From a virus, in the IMG/VR virus record IMGVR_UViG_3300014711_000006, positions 1-28,657 of that record: a DNA stretch of 28,657 nt. One strand, given 5' to 3'. The notes under the pieces were generated by a model that saw only the letters and a list, made by a program, of their open reading frames with translations, had not been told where the DNA came from and searched no databases. The translations under genes were made by a program, and so were the position numbers. This document shows, piece after piece, positions 15,082-23,950 of this stretch; position 1 is the first letter of the stretch; each line of letters starts with the position of its first letter.

Positions 15082-17757
15082 ATGCCGACGTGGGTGTCAT
15101 TCACTGGCGCGACTACTACCGCAGCCACGGGCTACCTTACGACGCCAGGGGACCCGGCCAATCTCTCGGACGCGATTGCCAAGGTGACCCCGCCCGTCAC
15201 GGATGCCTGGGCAGCGATCAAGGCGTCAGAGTCGGCTATCATCCATGCCATCTTTGCGACCCTGGATGCGAATGGCATCTCGCCGTTCCCTGGCGGAGCA
15301 TACGAGCCGGTGCCTGCGGCGGCGGTGAATGGCAACTTCGCATCCTTCGACGCCTCGCGCCTGGTGGTGGACTCCGGGAAGAAGGCGGCTGACTTCGCCC
15401 TCGCAGCGCACAATCACGATCTGGTGTATGCGGCACTCGCCCACAATCACAACACGCTCTACCCGGCTCTTGTGTCGCCGTCCGTGGCCGGTAACTTCGT
15501 CTCCTTCTCGGGGGTGACGGGCGCGCAGTCAGACAGCGGATACAAGGCGGCTGACTTCGCCGCGGCAGGACATAATCACGACATCGCGTACTCTCCGATC
15601 GGACACGACCATGCTGGCGAAGATATTACTTCCGGTACGGTTGGTACTGCTTATGGTGGTACTGGTGCTGGAACGTTTACAGAAGGTTCTGTTGTCTTTG
15701 CAGGATCTGCTGGTGTCTACACCCAGGACAACGCGCACCTGTTCTGGGATGCCGGCAACGGTCGATTCGGAGTGGGGACAAACACTCCTGCGGCACTGTT
15801 CGAGGCCAGCGTTAGCGACATTTGGGCCAATCAGGTCAAGATCGCGGCCCGCTTCACACACCACACGGGGGCCGTGGGAGGTGGGGCTGCCGGCATGGGC
15901 GTCAGGGCTGACTGGGTGGCGACGAACGACGCCGGGGCAGACACCCTCGCGGGAGTTGTGCAGGCAGAGTGGAGCGACCCGGCAGCGGGCTCCGAGGATT
16001 CAATCCTGCGATTCTACTACATGAAGGGTGGGGCGCTGACCGAGGGGTTGGCCGTATCCCTGAACGGGATCACTGTACCCGCCATGACGACTGACGGCCC
16101 GGTCTACAGCGCGAGCGGGGTGCTTTCGTCCGAGCAGTACCTCGACGTGACCCGTGGGGGGACGGGGGTTGGCTCGCTGACGGACCACGGGGTTCTAGTC
16201 GGGAGCGGAACGGGGGATATTACTGCTCTTGCGGTTGGGACCGCGAACTATCTGTTGATGGGCGTCAACGCGGCGGACCCGACATGGGGCCTGCTGACCA
16301 ACGATAACGTAGCCGCGAGCGGAGCCGCCAACATCGCATGGGATAAGTTGGCGGCGAGTACGGTCAACGCAGCCCTGCGAACCGGCGCTGGGGGGTATCC
16401 CGAGGTCGTCCCGGTCAACGCGACGGGGACGAACAAGTTCCTACGACAGGTCTCGTCGGGGGCTCCGTCGTTTGAGGCGCTTTCTGCCTCCGACATCCCT
16501 GCTCTGTCCTATGCTCCCGCGTGGTCCGGGTTGACGGTCGGGAGCCTCATCTACGCGAACGCGGCCACCACGGTCGGCGAGATCACGGCTGTCGCGGCGG
16601 GGCGGTTCCTGGTGTCCAACGGGGCGGGCGTCGTTCCGTACTACCCTGCGGCGGCGGATCTGACCTGGGACGAGGCCAACAACCGGCTCGGTATTGGCAC
16701 GTCAGCACCAGCTACCCGCCTGCATCTGTACGACGAGAACGCGACGACTAACGCCGTGTTGGACGTGTTGACCATCGACCGTGGCGTCACGGGCGCGGGG
16801 GTGGGTGCGGCAGGGTTGGGAGCGGGGATTGCGCTACGGCTGGAAACCACCAGCGCCGCAACGATGCACGAAGCGGGACGCATCAATGCGGTGTGGGAGG
16901 ATGCTTCCAACGGGAGCGAGGATTCCAAGCTCGATTTCGGGGTGGTGTCCGGTGGTGCGGCGACAACACGCATGAGCCTGTCGAGCCTCGGGGCACTGAC
17001 CATCGGCGCGTACACGCTACCCGCGACGGACGCCCCTTCTGACGGTGACGTGCTGACGGGACACGCGGATGGCAGCGTGACGTGGGAGACGCCCGCTAGT
17101 GGCGTTACCGCCCCGCTGACGCTCACCGTGGACGATGCGGTTACGAATGCCGTCACGGACGTGTTGACGATTGAACACACCACAAACGGGACGGCAGCAG
17201 CCGGGTTCGGGGCGGGCATTCCGTTCAAATTGGAGAATGCAGCGGGGACGCCCAAAGAGGCGGCTAGCGTCGATGCCGCATACAAGGTTGCGACGAACGG
17301 ATCGGAAGAATCTTATCTGGCCTTGTCGGCCATGCTAGCAGGGTCCGTGTCAGAGTTTGGTCGGTTTGGCGCCCTCTCAGATGGTTATATTGGTGATGGC
17401 TTGCGCGTTACAGCGCCGGGCGAACAGGCAGAGCTGGTTTTGCGGCCACTCGGCGGTGATGGGCAGTATGGGTCCATCTATTACGACAACGCAACGTACA
17501 AGTTGTATGTGGGGGGGTCTTTAATGGGTGGGGCATGTATCGTCTTTGACGATGACCATGGCCGCGCTGGCATCTTGACCGACTCCCCCGCCTACCCGCT
17601 CGACGTCACGGGCGACATCAACACCACGACGGGGTATCGCACGAATGGCACGGCTGGCGTATCAGCGACCTACAACGTAGCTGGCACAGCAGGAAGCGGC
17701 ACGTTGAAAACGATGACGTTCGCTGGTGGCATCCTGACGGGCGTAACGACGTGGTAA
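15082..17757 (+). CDS. Long repetitive tail fibre-like protein
   Basis: 891 residues, low in charged motifs, rich in Gly/Ala/Thr/Val, with fibre signatures. Residues 107-180 carry His motifs (AAHNHD, LAHNHN, AGHNHD, GHDHAG) of the HxH kind that bind metal in T4-type fibre shafts. NRFGVGTNTPAALF, NRLGIGTSAPATRLHLYD and GILTDSPAYPLDVTGD are shaft repeats. GGTGVGSLTDHGVLVGSGTG near 357 is a common phage fibre motif. An imperfect 80-residue domain occurs three times (about 237-316, 545-627, 677-755). The C-terminus, TLKTMTFAGGILTGVTTW, resembles prophage fibre ends. It lies between gp45 and gp46, away from the usual fibre place. Attachment role is inferred. Confidence 0.75.
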   Translation: MPTWVSFTGATTTAATGYLTTPGDPANLSDAIAKVTPPVTDAWAAIKASESAIIHAIFATLDANGISPFPGGAYEPVPAAAVNGNFASFDASRLVVDSGKKAADFALAAHNHDLVYAALAHNHNTLYPALVSPSVAGNFVSFSGVTGAQSDSGYKAADFAAAGHNHDIAYSPIGHDHAGEDITSGTVGTAYGGTGAGTFTEGSVVFAGSAGVYTQDNAHLFWDAGNGRFGVGTNTPAALFEASVSDIWANQVKIAARFTHHTGAVGGGAAGMGVRADWVATNDAGADTLAGVVQAEWSDPAAGSEDSILRFYYMKGGALTEGLAVSLNGITVPAMTTDGPVYSASGVLSSEQYLDVTRGGTGVGSLTDHGVLVGSGTGDITALAVGTANYLLMGVNAADPTWGLLTNDNVAASGAANIAWDKLAASTVNAALRTGAGGYPEVVPVNATGTNKFLRQVSSGAPSFEALSASDIPALSYAPAWSGLTVGSLIYANAATTVGEITAVAAGRFLVSNGAGVVPYYPAAADLTWDEANNRLGIGTSAPATRLHLYDENATTNAVLDVLTIDRGVTGAGVGAAGLGAGIALRLETTSAATMHEAGRINAVWEDASNGSEDSKLDFGVVSGGAATTRMSLSSLGALTIGAYTLPATDAPSDGDVLTGHADGSVTWETPASGVTAPLTLTVDDAVTNAVTDVLTIEHTTNGTAAAGFGAGIPFKLENAAGTPKEAASVDAAYKVATNGSEESYLALSAMLAGSVSEFGRFGALSDGYIGDGLRVTAPGEQAELVLRPLGGDGQYGSIYYDNATYKLYVGGSLMGGACIVFDDDHGRAGILTDSPAYPLDVTGDINTTTGYRTNGTAGVSATYNVAGTAGSGTLKTMTFAGGILTGVTTW
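15616..15720 (+). other. Codon-usage patch in fibre gene
   Basis: In these 35 codons (ITSGTVGTAYGGTGAG-type residues) 28 end in A or T, e.g. GGT, ACT, GCT, GTT, TCT, while flanking codons overwhelmingly end in G or C. The boundary is abrupt on both sides and the frame is kept. Suggests recent import of a short fibre segment. Confidence 0.7.
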
Positions 17758-17772
17758 TCTGGAGGTAACGAG

Positions 17773-18045
17773 ATGTCAGTAAGACTCGGGTGCGTGCTGG
17801 TGGACATGCCTCGGCTCTGGGATAGGTCGGCGGATAAAGCCCCGCAGAAGATCATTGCTGTCACTGTGGCGGAAGGAACCCAGGCGAAGCTCAGGACCCT
17901 CGACGCCGCGATGCCAACGATGGTCTACGCGATGGGCGATACGGTGTTCGTCCGCGAGGATGCCGGAGATCAGTTCATCCTCGACGATCGACCCGTGGCT
18001 GCCGTGGACGCGAACGACGTGATCTACCACAGGCCTAAGAAGTAG
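17773..18045 (+). CDS. Hypothetical protein in fibre island
   Basis: 90 residues, not recognised. It is compact and mixed alpha/beta in appearance: MSVRLGCVLVDMPRLWD, then IIAVTVAEGTQAKLRTLDAAMPTMVYAMGDTVFVREDAGDQFI, ending in lysines. No signal peptide or membrane segment. GGAGGT at 17761-17766 precedes the ATG and AGGAGGT follows the stop to serve the next gene, so it is a genuine operon member between two fibre-like genes. A small structural or adaptor protein is the simplest guess. Confidence 0.7.
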   Translation: MSVRLGCVLVDMPRLWDRSADKAPQKIIAVTVAEGTQAKLRTLDAAMPTMVYAMGDTVFVREDAGDQFILDDRPVAAVDANDVIYHRPKK

Positions 18046-18057
18046 GAGGTTTCGACC

Positions 18058-18588
18058 ATGGCACCGATATTCACGTACACCGGCCAACTCGGCACCGCCG
18101 GGATGAAGTGCGGGAACTGGAAGCTGTTCTATTCGGACGGGTCTGGGGTGTGGACCGAGTTGGGCCTGGATACATCCGACACGCGGAAGTACCTATCGTG
18201 CCTTAGCACGGGCGGTGTGGCTGCGGCGCCGACGTGGGAAGATGTCGCCGCTGGGGTGACCTATGCGTACGAGGTGAACGACGACGCGGCGACGGTGACG
18301 CTCGATTTGGAGGTGGCGTCGCACCATGAGGTCGTGATGGACAGCGGGGACGCGAATCGGAACCTCGCGGTGAGCAACGCCTCCGTGGGTCAGATGTTCA
18401 CGATCACCCTGGTGCAGGACGGGACCGGGAGTCGGACGGTGACGTGGTGGTCGGGGATCAAGTGGCCGGCGGACGTAGTGCCGACGCTGACGACGACGGG
18501 CGACAGGAAGGACTGTTTCGCGTTCAAGGTCATCGCGAGCGGTGCCTACGAGGGTTTCATCCTCGGGATGAACTTGGCGAAGCCGTAG
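18058..18588 (+). CDS. Fibre-associated beta-rich virion protein
   Basis: 176 residues. The C-terminal two thirds follow a pattern seen in many phage virion proteins: NDDAATVTLDLEVASHHEVVM, SVGQMFTITLVQDGTGSRTVTWWSGIKWPADVVPTLTTTG, DCFAFKVIASGAYEGFILGMNL. This looks like a beta-sandwich with conserved Thr-Val-Thr-Trp and Lys-Trp-Pro turns. The N-terminal 60 residues differ (FTYTGQLGTAGMKCGNWKLF) and may be an attachment part. AGGAGGT at 18044-18050 precedes the ATG. Sits between the long fibre and the beta-helix-like adhesin. Exact role unknown. Confidence 0.72.
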   Translation: MAPIFTYTGQLGTAGMKCGNWKLFYSDGSGVWTELGLDTSDTRKYLSCLSTGGVAAAPTWEDVAAGVTYAYEVNDDAATVTLDLEVASHHEVVMDSGDANRNLAVSNASVGQMFTITLVQDGTGSRTVTWWSGIKWPADVVPTLTTTGDRKDCFAFKVIASGAYEGFILGMNLAKP

Positions 18589-18597
18589 GGGTGGGGC

Positions 18598-20208
18598 ATG
18601 GCGACGTACTACTGGAGGGGTGGGACTGCGGACTGGGGGACGTCGGCCTCGGCGAATTGGACGACGAACGCGGACGGGTCCTCGGACGGGTCCACGCATC
18701 TTCCAACGGCGACAGACGATGTCGTGTTCAATAGCTACAGTACCGGAGTGTGTACGGTCGCGGCGGCGGCGACATGCAAGACGCTGGATCTATCCTCGTC
18801 GGGAGGGACGCTGGCGGGCAGTTCGACGTTGACGATTGCAGGGAACGTTACGCTCGGGGGGACGTTGACGTACACCGGGCGACTGACTGTTACGGACACC
18901 TGCGCCTGGACTAGCAACGGGGTGGCGTTCGGTGGTGAGGTGTACCCCAACTGTTCCGGCAAGGCAGTCACGATGACTGACGACGCCGTGATCGACCGGC
19001 TGACGATTTATCGCGGCACGTTCGATATCAACGGCTCCAATCTGGATACCCGGACAACCTGGATCGAGAACCACAGTACCGCGATTCTGACCGGTGCGGA
19101 TGCGGGGAACATTTGGACGATCCGTGGAGATACGTCGAAACAGCCCTTTGGCAAATACACAGCGAAGCAACGGATCAGAGTGGTGGCTGGATGCACGATC
19201 TACAATATAACTGGCTGCCATTACGAGATTGACCCGGGTTCGGGGAAGCAAGTTACATTCGCGGGGCCGGGTGGGCCGGGGTCTGCATACGATTGCGTGG
19301 TCAAGAGCGGACGGTTGGAATGGGGCTTGGCGTACACAAAGTACGTCCGGCATCTGCTTGGGCAGGGAGGCGTCGTCAGTGGCGAAGGGGTTCCTTACGT
19401 GTACGGCGACATCGACAACGGTGGCGTGACGTGGACGATTAGCGGCGAGGTGCATCTGTACGGGGCGAGCGGTACAACATCGACGATCAAAAGCAATGGT
19501 AAGTCGTGGGCGTGCGCGTTCTTCGTTAGAGGTGCGGGCAAGACCTGGACACTTGCAGACGATTGCACTACGACGAACTGGATGATTTTGGAGAATGGCA
19601 CGCTAGATTTGAATGGGCACGATATGAGTGCGTTGAGGTTCGATACGCGGACCGGCACAAAAACTTTGAAGCTTGGCGCGGGGACGCTGCGGTTGACGGA
19701 CCCGAACACGGGAAACAAGTGGAACAACGTGCAGCCCGCTAACACGACGTGGGAGGCCAGTAGCGGGCGTGTGTTGTTGTCGGGTGGTGGGGCCGGTAAG
19801 ACCTCTACTATCGTGGGTGGCGGTGCAACGTACCCGTGGCGGTTCGAGGTGGAGGAGGCCGCGCACCTGACCATCACCGGGACGAATACGTTCGGCGCCC
19901 TGTGGATTCGCGGTCCCTACACGAAAACGGTGAAGCTCCCTGACACGGTGACGACGACGGTCGGGCAGTTCCACGCCTGGGGTGGTCCGGGGACGAAGAT
20001 CACGCTGCGGAACACCAGCGCGGCGGCGGCGGTCTTGAGCCAAGCGACGGGGACGGTGAATTGCAACTACCTCACCCTGTCGGACGTGACGCCAGCGGGC
20101 GGTGCGATCTGGTACGCGGGGTCTGGGTCGAACATCTCGGCAGGGTCGGCGGGGTGGAAGCTGTATGATATGTCGAGCCCTGCTGCGGCGCTGGTGGGAG
20201 GTGTGTGA
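18598..20208 (+). CDS. Adhesin-like repetitive beta protein (tailspike candidate)
   Basis: 536 residues. It starts with a WRGGTADWGTSASANWTT motif familiar from surface and phage adhesins, followed by many short strands rich in Thr, Gly and Asn (TLTIAGNVTLGGTLTYTG, ILENGTLDLNGHDMSALRF, TLKLGAGTLRLTDPNTGNKW) that look like turns of a right-handed beta-helix. No enzymatic motif is recognised. Ends with MSSPAAALVGGV. The ATG has only a weak GGGGTGGGG before it. One base of its stop codon is shared with the next ATG. Receptor binding is inferred from architecture and neighbours. Confidence 0.65.
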   Translation: MATYYWRGGTADWGTSASANWTTNADGSSDGSTHLPTATDDVVFNSYSTGVCTVAAAATCKTLDLSSSGGTLAGSSTLTIAGNVTLGGTLTYTGRLTVTDTCAWTSNGVAFGGEVYPNCSGKAVTMTDDAVIDRLTIYRGTFDINGSNLDTRTTWIENHSTAILTGADAGNIWTIRGDTSKQPFGKYTAKQRIRVVAGCTIYNITGCHYEIDPGSGKQVTFAGPGGPGSAYDCVVKSGRLEWGLAYTKYVRHLLGQGGVVSGEGVPYVYGDIDNGGVTWTISGEVHLYGASGTTSTIKSNGKSWACAFFVRGAGKTWTLADDCTTTNWMILENGTLDLNGHDMSALRFDTRTGTKTLKLGAGTLRLTDPNTGNKWNNVQPANTTWEASSGRVLLSGGGAGKTSTIVGGGATYPWRFEVEEAAHLTITGTNTFGALWIRGPYTKTVKLPDTVTTTVGQFHAWGGPGTKITLRNTSAAAAVLSQATGTVNCNYLTLSDVTPAGGAIWYAGSGSNISAGSAGWKLYDMSSPAAALVGGV

Positions 20209-20372
20209 TGGGCGTGCTGGTGATAGACGGGGCGGCTGCGTGTTTGACGCCAGTGGCGACCAAGACTCTGGATTGCATGACCACATCAATTGCCACGACG
20301 CTTGCGCCGAGCGCCGCTGCGGGCCCGGTCCGCGCGTACTTCACCGGCTGGACGCGCAACACGAGCTCGTAG
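20208..20372 (+). CDS. Small protein, 54 residues, in fibre island
   Basis: Not recognised. It starts in a TGATG overlap with the adhesin-like gene, has GGGAGGTG at 20196-20203 in front, and ends exactly where the AGGAGGTGAC of the gp46 gene begins. Sequence: short hydrophobic start (MGVLVIDGAAACLTPV), Thr-rich middle, and RAYFTGWTRNTSS end. Good ribosome binding site and tight packing are the reasons to call it real. No membrane segment is convincing. Confidence 0.62.
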   Translation: MGVLVIDGAAACLTPVATKTLDCMTTSIATTLAPSAAAGPVRAYFTGWTRNTSS

Positions 20373-20382
20373 GAGGTGACAC

Positions 20383-20793
20383 GTGGCTCTGTGGGCCGAA
20401 CTGTTTGACCTGGTGCCTGATGCACCATCGGACCCGATGACGAGTCTGCGTGCTGTGGTCATGATCGCCCTGTTCTCGGACCGGCAAGCACGGGATGATG
20501 ACGCACTGCCAGATGGCATCAACGACCGATCCGGCTGGTGGGCGGACCCGGACTTCGGCTCGCGGCTCTGGCTCCTGCGACGCGAGACCCTGACGGATGC
20601 CGTGGTGATCCGCGCGAAGGAGCTGGCGACCGAGGCGTTGCAGGTCCTCGTCGATGACGGCATCTGCCAGTCATTCGCGGTCGAGACTGCCCGCAGTGGG
20701 GACATCCTCGGGATGACTGTGACCCTCTACCGCGACGGGCAACCGCCCGCAATCGTGCAGTTCGATGACCTCTGGAGCGAAATAGGAGGCTGA
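20383..20793 (+). CDS. Baseplate wedge protein, Mu gp46-like (gpW/gp25 fold)
   Basis: 136 residues of the phage gp46 family, counterpart of P2 gpW and T4 gp25, which link sheath to baseplate. Diagnostic segment: GINDRSGWWADPDFGSRLWLLRRETLTD at about residues 45-72. Then a helix (VIRAKELATEALQVLVDDGIC) and beta strands MTVTLYRDG. The GTG start at 20383 follows AGGAGGTGAC at 20371-20380. Confidence 0.9.
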   Translation: MALWAELFDLVPDAPSDPMTSLRAVVMIALFSDRQARDDDALPDGINDRSGWWADPDFGSRLWLLRRETLTDAVVIRAKELATEALQVLVDDGICQSFAVETARSGDILGMTVTLYRDGQPPAIVQFDDLWSEIGG

Positions 20794-20795
20794 CC

Positions 20796-21902
20796 ATGGC
20801 GACCACCACGGGATTCGTCGTCCCGACCCTGACGACGCTGATCGAGCGTATTGCGAGCGACATCAACACGCGCATCCCTGGGCAGGATAGTCGCATCCGG
20901 TACTCGCTGCTGTGGGTGCTCGCGCGCGTGTTCGCGGGCGCGGTCTGGACCGTCTACGCCTTCCAGTCGTGGATCATGGGGCAGCTCATGCTGGACACCA
21001 CAACGGAACTCACCAGGCGCCATGCGACCATCTGGGGAGTGACGCCGAACCCGCCTACGAAGGCGACCGGCAACGTGCGCGTGACCGGTACGGCTGCATC
21101 GGTTATCCCGGCCGGGACCGTGATGCAGACTGTTGCTGGCGTCCAGTACGAGACCGATGTGATCGTGAACTTCCCGACTCCGACCGCGCAGCAGACGGTC
21201 TCGGTGACCGCCCTAGAGGCTGGCGACGATGGCAACGCCGCAGCATCCACGCTGCTCACCTTCGTGTCGCCTCCCGCGGGCGTGGTCGCGACGGCGACCG
21301 TGGATACCGGACTGACCGGCGGGACGGACGTCGAGTCTGACGAGGGCCTGCGCGATCGCGTGGTGGACTTCGTGCGGGACCGTCCGCACGGCGGGTGTAC
21401 GCAAGATTACGAGATGTGGGCGATGGAGGTCGCAGGTGTCGAGCGCGTCTGGGTAGTCGGCGAGACGAACTCGCTCGGCCTGACCGTGCCCGCGGGCGAC
21501 GTCTGGGTCTACTTCGCCACCACCGGCGTTGGCTCTGCTGTCATCCCGGCGGCGCCGCTGATCGCCCAGGTCCAGGCGTACCTCGACGACGATTCGCGGC
21601 GGCCCGTGACGATGGCGGTGAGGGCAAAGGCACCGACACCGCACGTGACGGACATCACCATTGACCTCGTACCGAACACCTCGACTGTCCAGGCACAGGT
21701 CGAGGATGAACTGGAGGCGCTGTTCCTGTCCACGGCCACCCTCGGGGGAACGATCTACAACAGCCAGCTTCACGAGGCCGTGTCGCGCGCGGCGGGTGAG
21801 ACCTCGCACTCCTTCACGGTTGTCGATGGCGGCGCCGGGACCAATGACGTGGTGTGCTCTGGGGACGAACTGGCCATCCTCGGGACGGTGACATTCGTAT
21901 GA
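20796..21902 (+). CDS. Baseplate wedge protein J, Mu gp47-like
   Basis: 368 residues, baseplate J family. Pattern: TTLIERIASDINTRIPGQDSRIRYSLLWVLARVFAGAVWTVYAFQSWI, then TELTRRHATIWGVTPNPPTKATGNVRVTG and IPAGTVMQTVAGVQYETD; C-terminal half has ESDEGLRDRVVDFVRDRPHGGCTQDYEMWAMEVAGVERVWV. It forms the wedge that opens when the baseplate triggers. AGGAGGCTGACC before the ATG; 4-base overlap with gp48. Confidence 0.94.
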   Translation: MATTTGFVVPTLTTLIERIASDINTRIPGQDSRIRYSLLWVLARVFAGAVWTVYAFQSWIMGQLMLDTTTELTRRHATIWGVTPNPPTKATGNVRVTGTAASVIPAGTVMQTVAGVQYETDVIVNFPTPTAQQTVSVTALEAGDDGNAAASTLLTFVSPPAGVVATATVDTGLTGGTDVESDEGLRDRVVDFVRDRPHGGCTQDYEMWAMEVAGVERVWVVGETNSLGLTVPAGDVWVYFATTGVGSAVIPAAPLIAQVQAYLDDDSRRPVTMAVRAKAPTPHVTDITIDLVPNTSTVQAQVEDELEALFLSTATLGGTIYNSQLHEAVSRAAGETSHSFTVVDGGAGTNDVVCSGDELAILGTVTFV

Positions 21903-22486
21903 TTGGACGCAGCACATGGCTCGACTACACGGGACTCCTGCACCGGCTTCTGCCTCGCGGCTGGCTGTGGGTGCGGGACGGGCTGACGAAATTCGGCGCG
22001 CTGCTCGACGCCCTCGGTGACGAGCTCGCGCGTCTGCACAACAGGGCGCTGGACATGATCGAGGAGTGCGACCCACAGACGGCGACCGAGACGCTGGATG
22101 CCTGGGAGCGCATCTGCGGACTACCGATTCCCGTGGGGACCGCGCCTGTGACGGACGCGGACCGGCGCACGGCAATCGTGGCTCACCTACGTACACGTGG
22201 CGGATGCAGTCCTGACTACTTCGAGGGTGTCGCCGCGGAGCACGGGATCACGGTCACCGTCGAGGACCGCCTGCACGACGCGGTGCTGCATCCCGACTAC
22301 TCGCCCGCGTGGGCACACTACTGGATCGCCGACTGCGATGCGTCTGTTGTGAGCCGTCTGCGGTGCGGGGACCGGTGCGGGAATCCGCTCGTCCACTACT
22401 CGGACCCCGATGGCCTTGTGCTGTGCTACCTGTTCGAACGCTACAAGCCAGCGCACACGAAGTGCATCTACAACTACGAAGGATAG
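21899..22486 (+). CDS. Baseplate protein, Mu gp48-like (DUF2313)
   Basis: 195 residues. YTGLLHRLLPRGWLWVRDG, ELARLHNRALDMIEECDPQTATETLDAWERICGLP, and DADRRTAIVAHLRTRGGCSPDYFEGVAAEHGITVTVED are the family pattern; it corresponds to P2 gpI, which anchors fibres to the wedge. The C-terminal 50 residues contain five cysteines. The ATG at 21899 in an ATGA overlap with gp47 is preferred over an earlier in-frame ATG at 21854 lying inside gp47. Confidence 0.9.
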   Translation: MIGRSTWLDYTGLLHRLLPRGWLWVRDGLTKFGALLDALGDELARLHNRALDMIEECDPQTATETLDAWERICGLPIPVGTAPVTDADRRTAIVAHLRTRGGCSPDYFEGVAAEHGITVTVEDRLHDAVLHPDYSPAWAHYWIADCDASVVSRLRCGDRCGNPLVHYSDPDGLVLCYLFERYKPAHTKCIYNYEG

Positions 22487-22498
22487 GAGGCTCGAACC

Positions 22499-23950
22499 AT
22501 GCAACGCATCACCCATCCATCTGCCGTCGCCGCCGAGCCGGTACTTGTCGAGGCTGGCGTTACCGGGTACTGGGACGATCAGACGCCGGGCACTGAAACG
22601 GTCATCACAGCTCGCTGGCTGAACCGCTTGCAGGAGGAAATCTGCAACGTCATCACCGGCAACGGCGGGCTTACGCTGGACGGGACCAGCGACACGCAAC
22701 TGTCTACCGCGCTAGGCTTCGGGATTGGTCGGACGACGGACAGTATCTCCGCACTGATCAACACGCCTTGCGACAAGGGCGTGTTCGTCTCGCAGCACTG
22801 CGGCATCGTGGCCGCGGCCTCCTACGTGGGATGTCTGGCCTCGGTGGACTGCGACCTCGCGACGGTCATCTACTCTGCGACCGTGGCTGCGGACGACTGC
22901 GACATGAGCGCCACGGTGCAGCGGTCCGCCGTCATGGCCTCGCGCGACTGTCTGCTGGACAACTTCGGGACGACGGACTGCTCGGCCATCCTCGCTTGTG
23001 ACGGCGTGTGGATCGGGAACAGCGCGGACGGCCTGATGTGCGCCGCGCTCGGGTGTCAGGACGTTACCGTGGACGGCACGAACAACGTGGCGATCGCGTC
23101 CACGTGTCTCATCCCGTCGAAGGTCGCAGGTACGCAGTCGGTCATCATCGCAAGCAAGGACTGCCTGACCACCTCGGGCGAGATGTACCAGATGGTCCTC
23201 GGGTCCGAGGGATGCACGGCATCGGCTGACTCGGCCATCGTCATCGGGTCCGCGGGGTCGTTCGCATCGGGGAACGCCTCGACCATCATGGCATCGAGGT
23301 GTGCGGAACTGCATCACACATTCTCTGTGGGCGGTGGGTACGACGGCGGGGCGGCGATCACCGAGACGGACCACGACCAGAACCTCTCGTGGCGTATCGA
23401 CTCGGACGGCGGAAACGTGACGATCGACGGCAACTTCGTGGACACCGGCGTCGACTACGCGGAGTTTTTCGAGAACGCCGAGGAAGGCGTCATCCCTGTT
23501 GGATCGATCGTGTCCCGTGTGGGGCGCAAGGTTCGCGCCGCAGTGCCCGGTGACCGCATCCTCGGGGTGGTGTCCGCACAGCCCGCCGTCTGTGGTGGTG
23601 GGGCGGGTCTGCACTGGGCAGGCAAGTACGAGCGCGACCTGTTCGGCGGATACATCTACGAGCAGGACGCGAACGGCCAGATGACCCGCAAGGTGGCTGC
23701 CGACTACGATCGCTCTCGGCCCTACATCGACCGCGCGGCCCGTCCCGAGGAGTGGACCTGCGTGGGGCTGCTCGGCCAGCTCCGGGTCCGTATCGATGAG
23801 ACCGTGACCAGCGAGACCGCCTACATCGAGCCGGGCGTCGATGGCGTCGGGACGGCCACGGACAGCGGTACTCGCTGTGAGGTCATGGACATCGAGACAC
23901 CCTACAGTGCGGAGCGCGGATACGGCGTGGCGCTGTGTCTGGTCCGGTAG
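22499..23950 (+). CDS. Tail fibre with Peptidase_G2-type self-cleaving C-terminus
   Basis: 483 residues. The N-terminal 75 residues (GYWDDQTPGTETVITARWLNRLQEEICNVI) look like a baseplate-attaching fibre start. Residues about 90-270 form cysteine-rich repeats of 10-20 residues, each with short hydrophobic strands (DDCDMSATVQRSAVMASRDC), and then SAIVIGSAGSFASGN, as in YadA-like left-handed rolls. From residue 319 (DYAEFFE), a Peptidase_G2-like domain follows: IPVGSIVSRVGRKVR, DRILGVVSAQPAV, WAGKYERDLFGGYIYE. In phage phi29 gp12 such domains act as intramolecular chaperones that cut themselves off. AGGAGGCTCGAACC precedes the ATG. Host recognition is inferred. Confidence 0.83.
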   Translation: MQRITHPSAVAAEPVLVEAGVTGYWDDQTPGTETVITARWLNRLQEEICNVITGNGGLTLDGTSDTQLSTALGFGIGRTTDSISALINTPCDKGVFVSQHCGIVAAASYVGCLASVDCDLATVIYSATVAADDCDMSATVQRSAVMASRDCLLDNFGTTDCSAILACDGVWIGNSADGLMCAALGCQDVTVDGTNNVAIASTCLIPSKVAGTQSVIIASKDCLTTSGEMYQMVLGSEGCTASADSAIVIGSAGSFASGNASTIMASRCAELHHTFSVGGGYDGGAAITETDHDQNLSWRIDSDGGNVTIDGNFVDTGVDYAEFFENAEEGVIPVGSIVSRVGRKVRAAVPGDRILGVVSAQPAVCGGGAGLHWAGKYERDLFGGYIYEQDANGQMTRKVAADYDRSRPYIDRAARPEEWTCVGLLGQLRVRIDETVTSETAYIEPGVDGVGTATDSGTRCEVMDIETPYSAERGYGVALCLVR

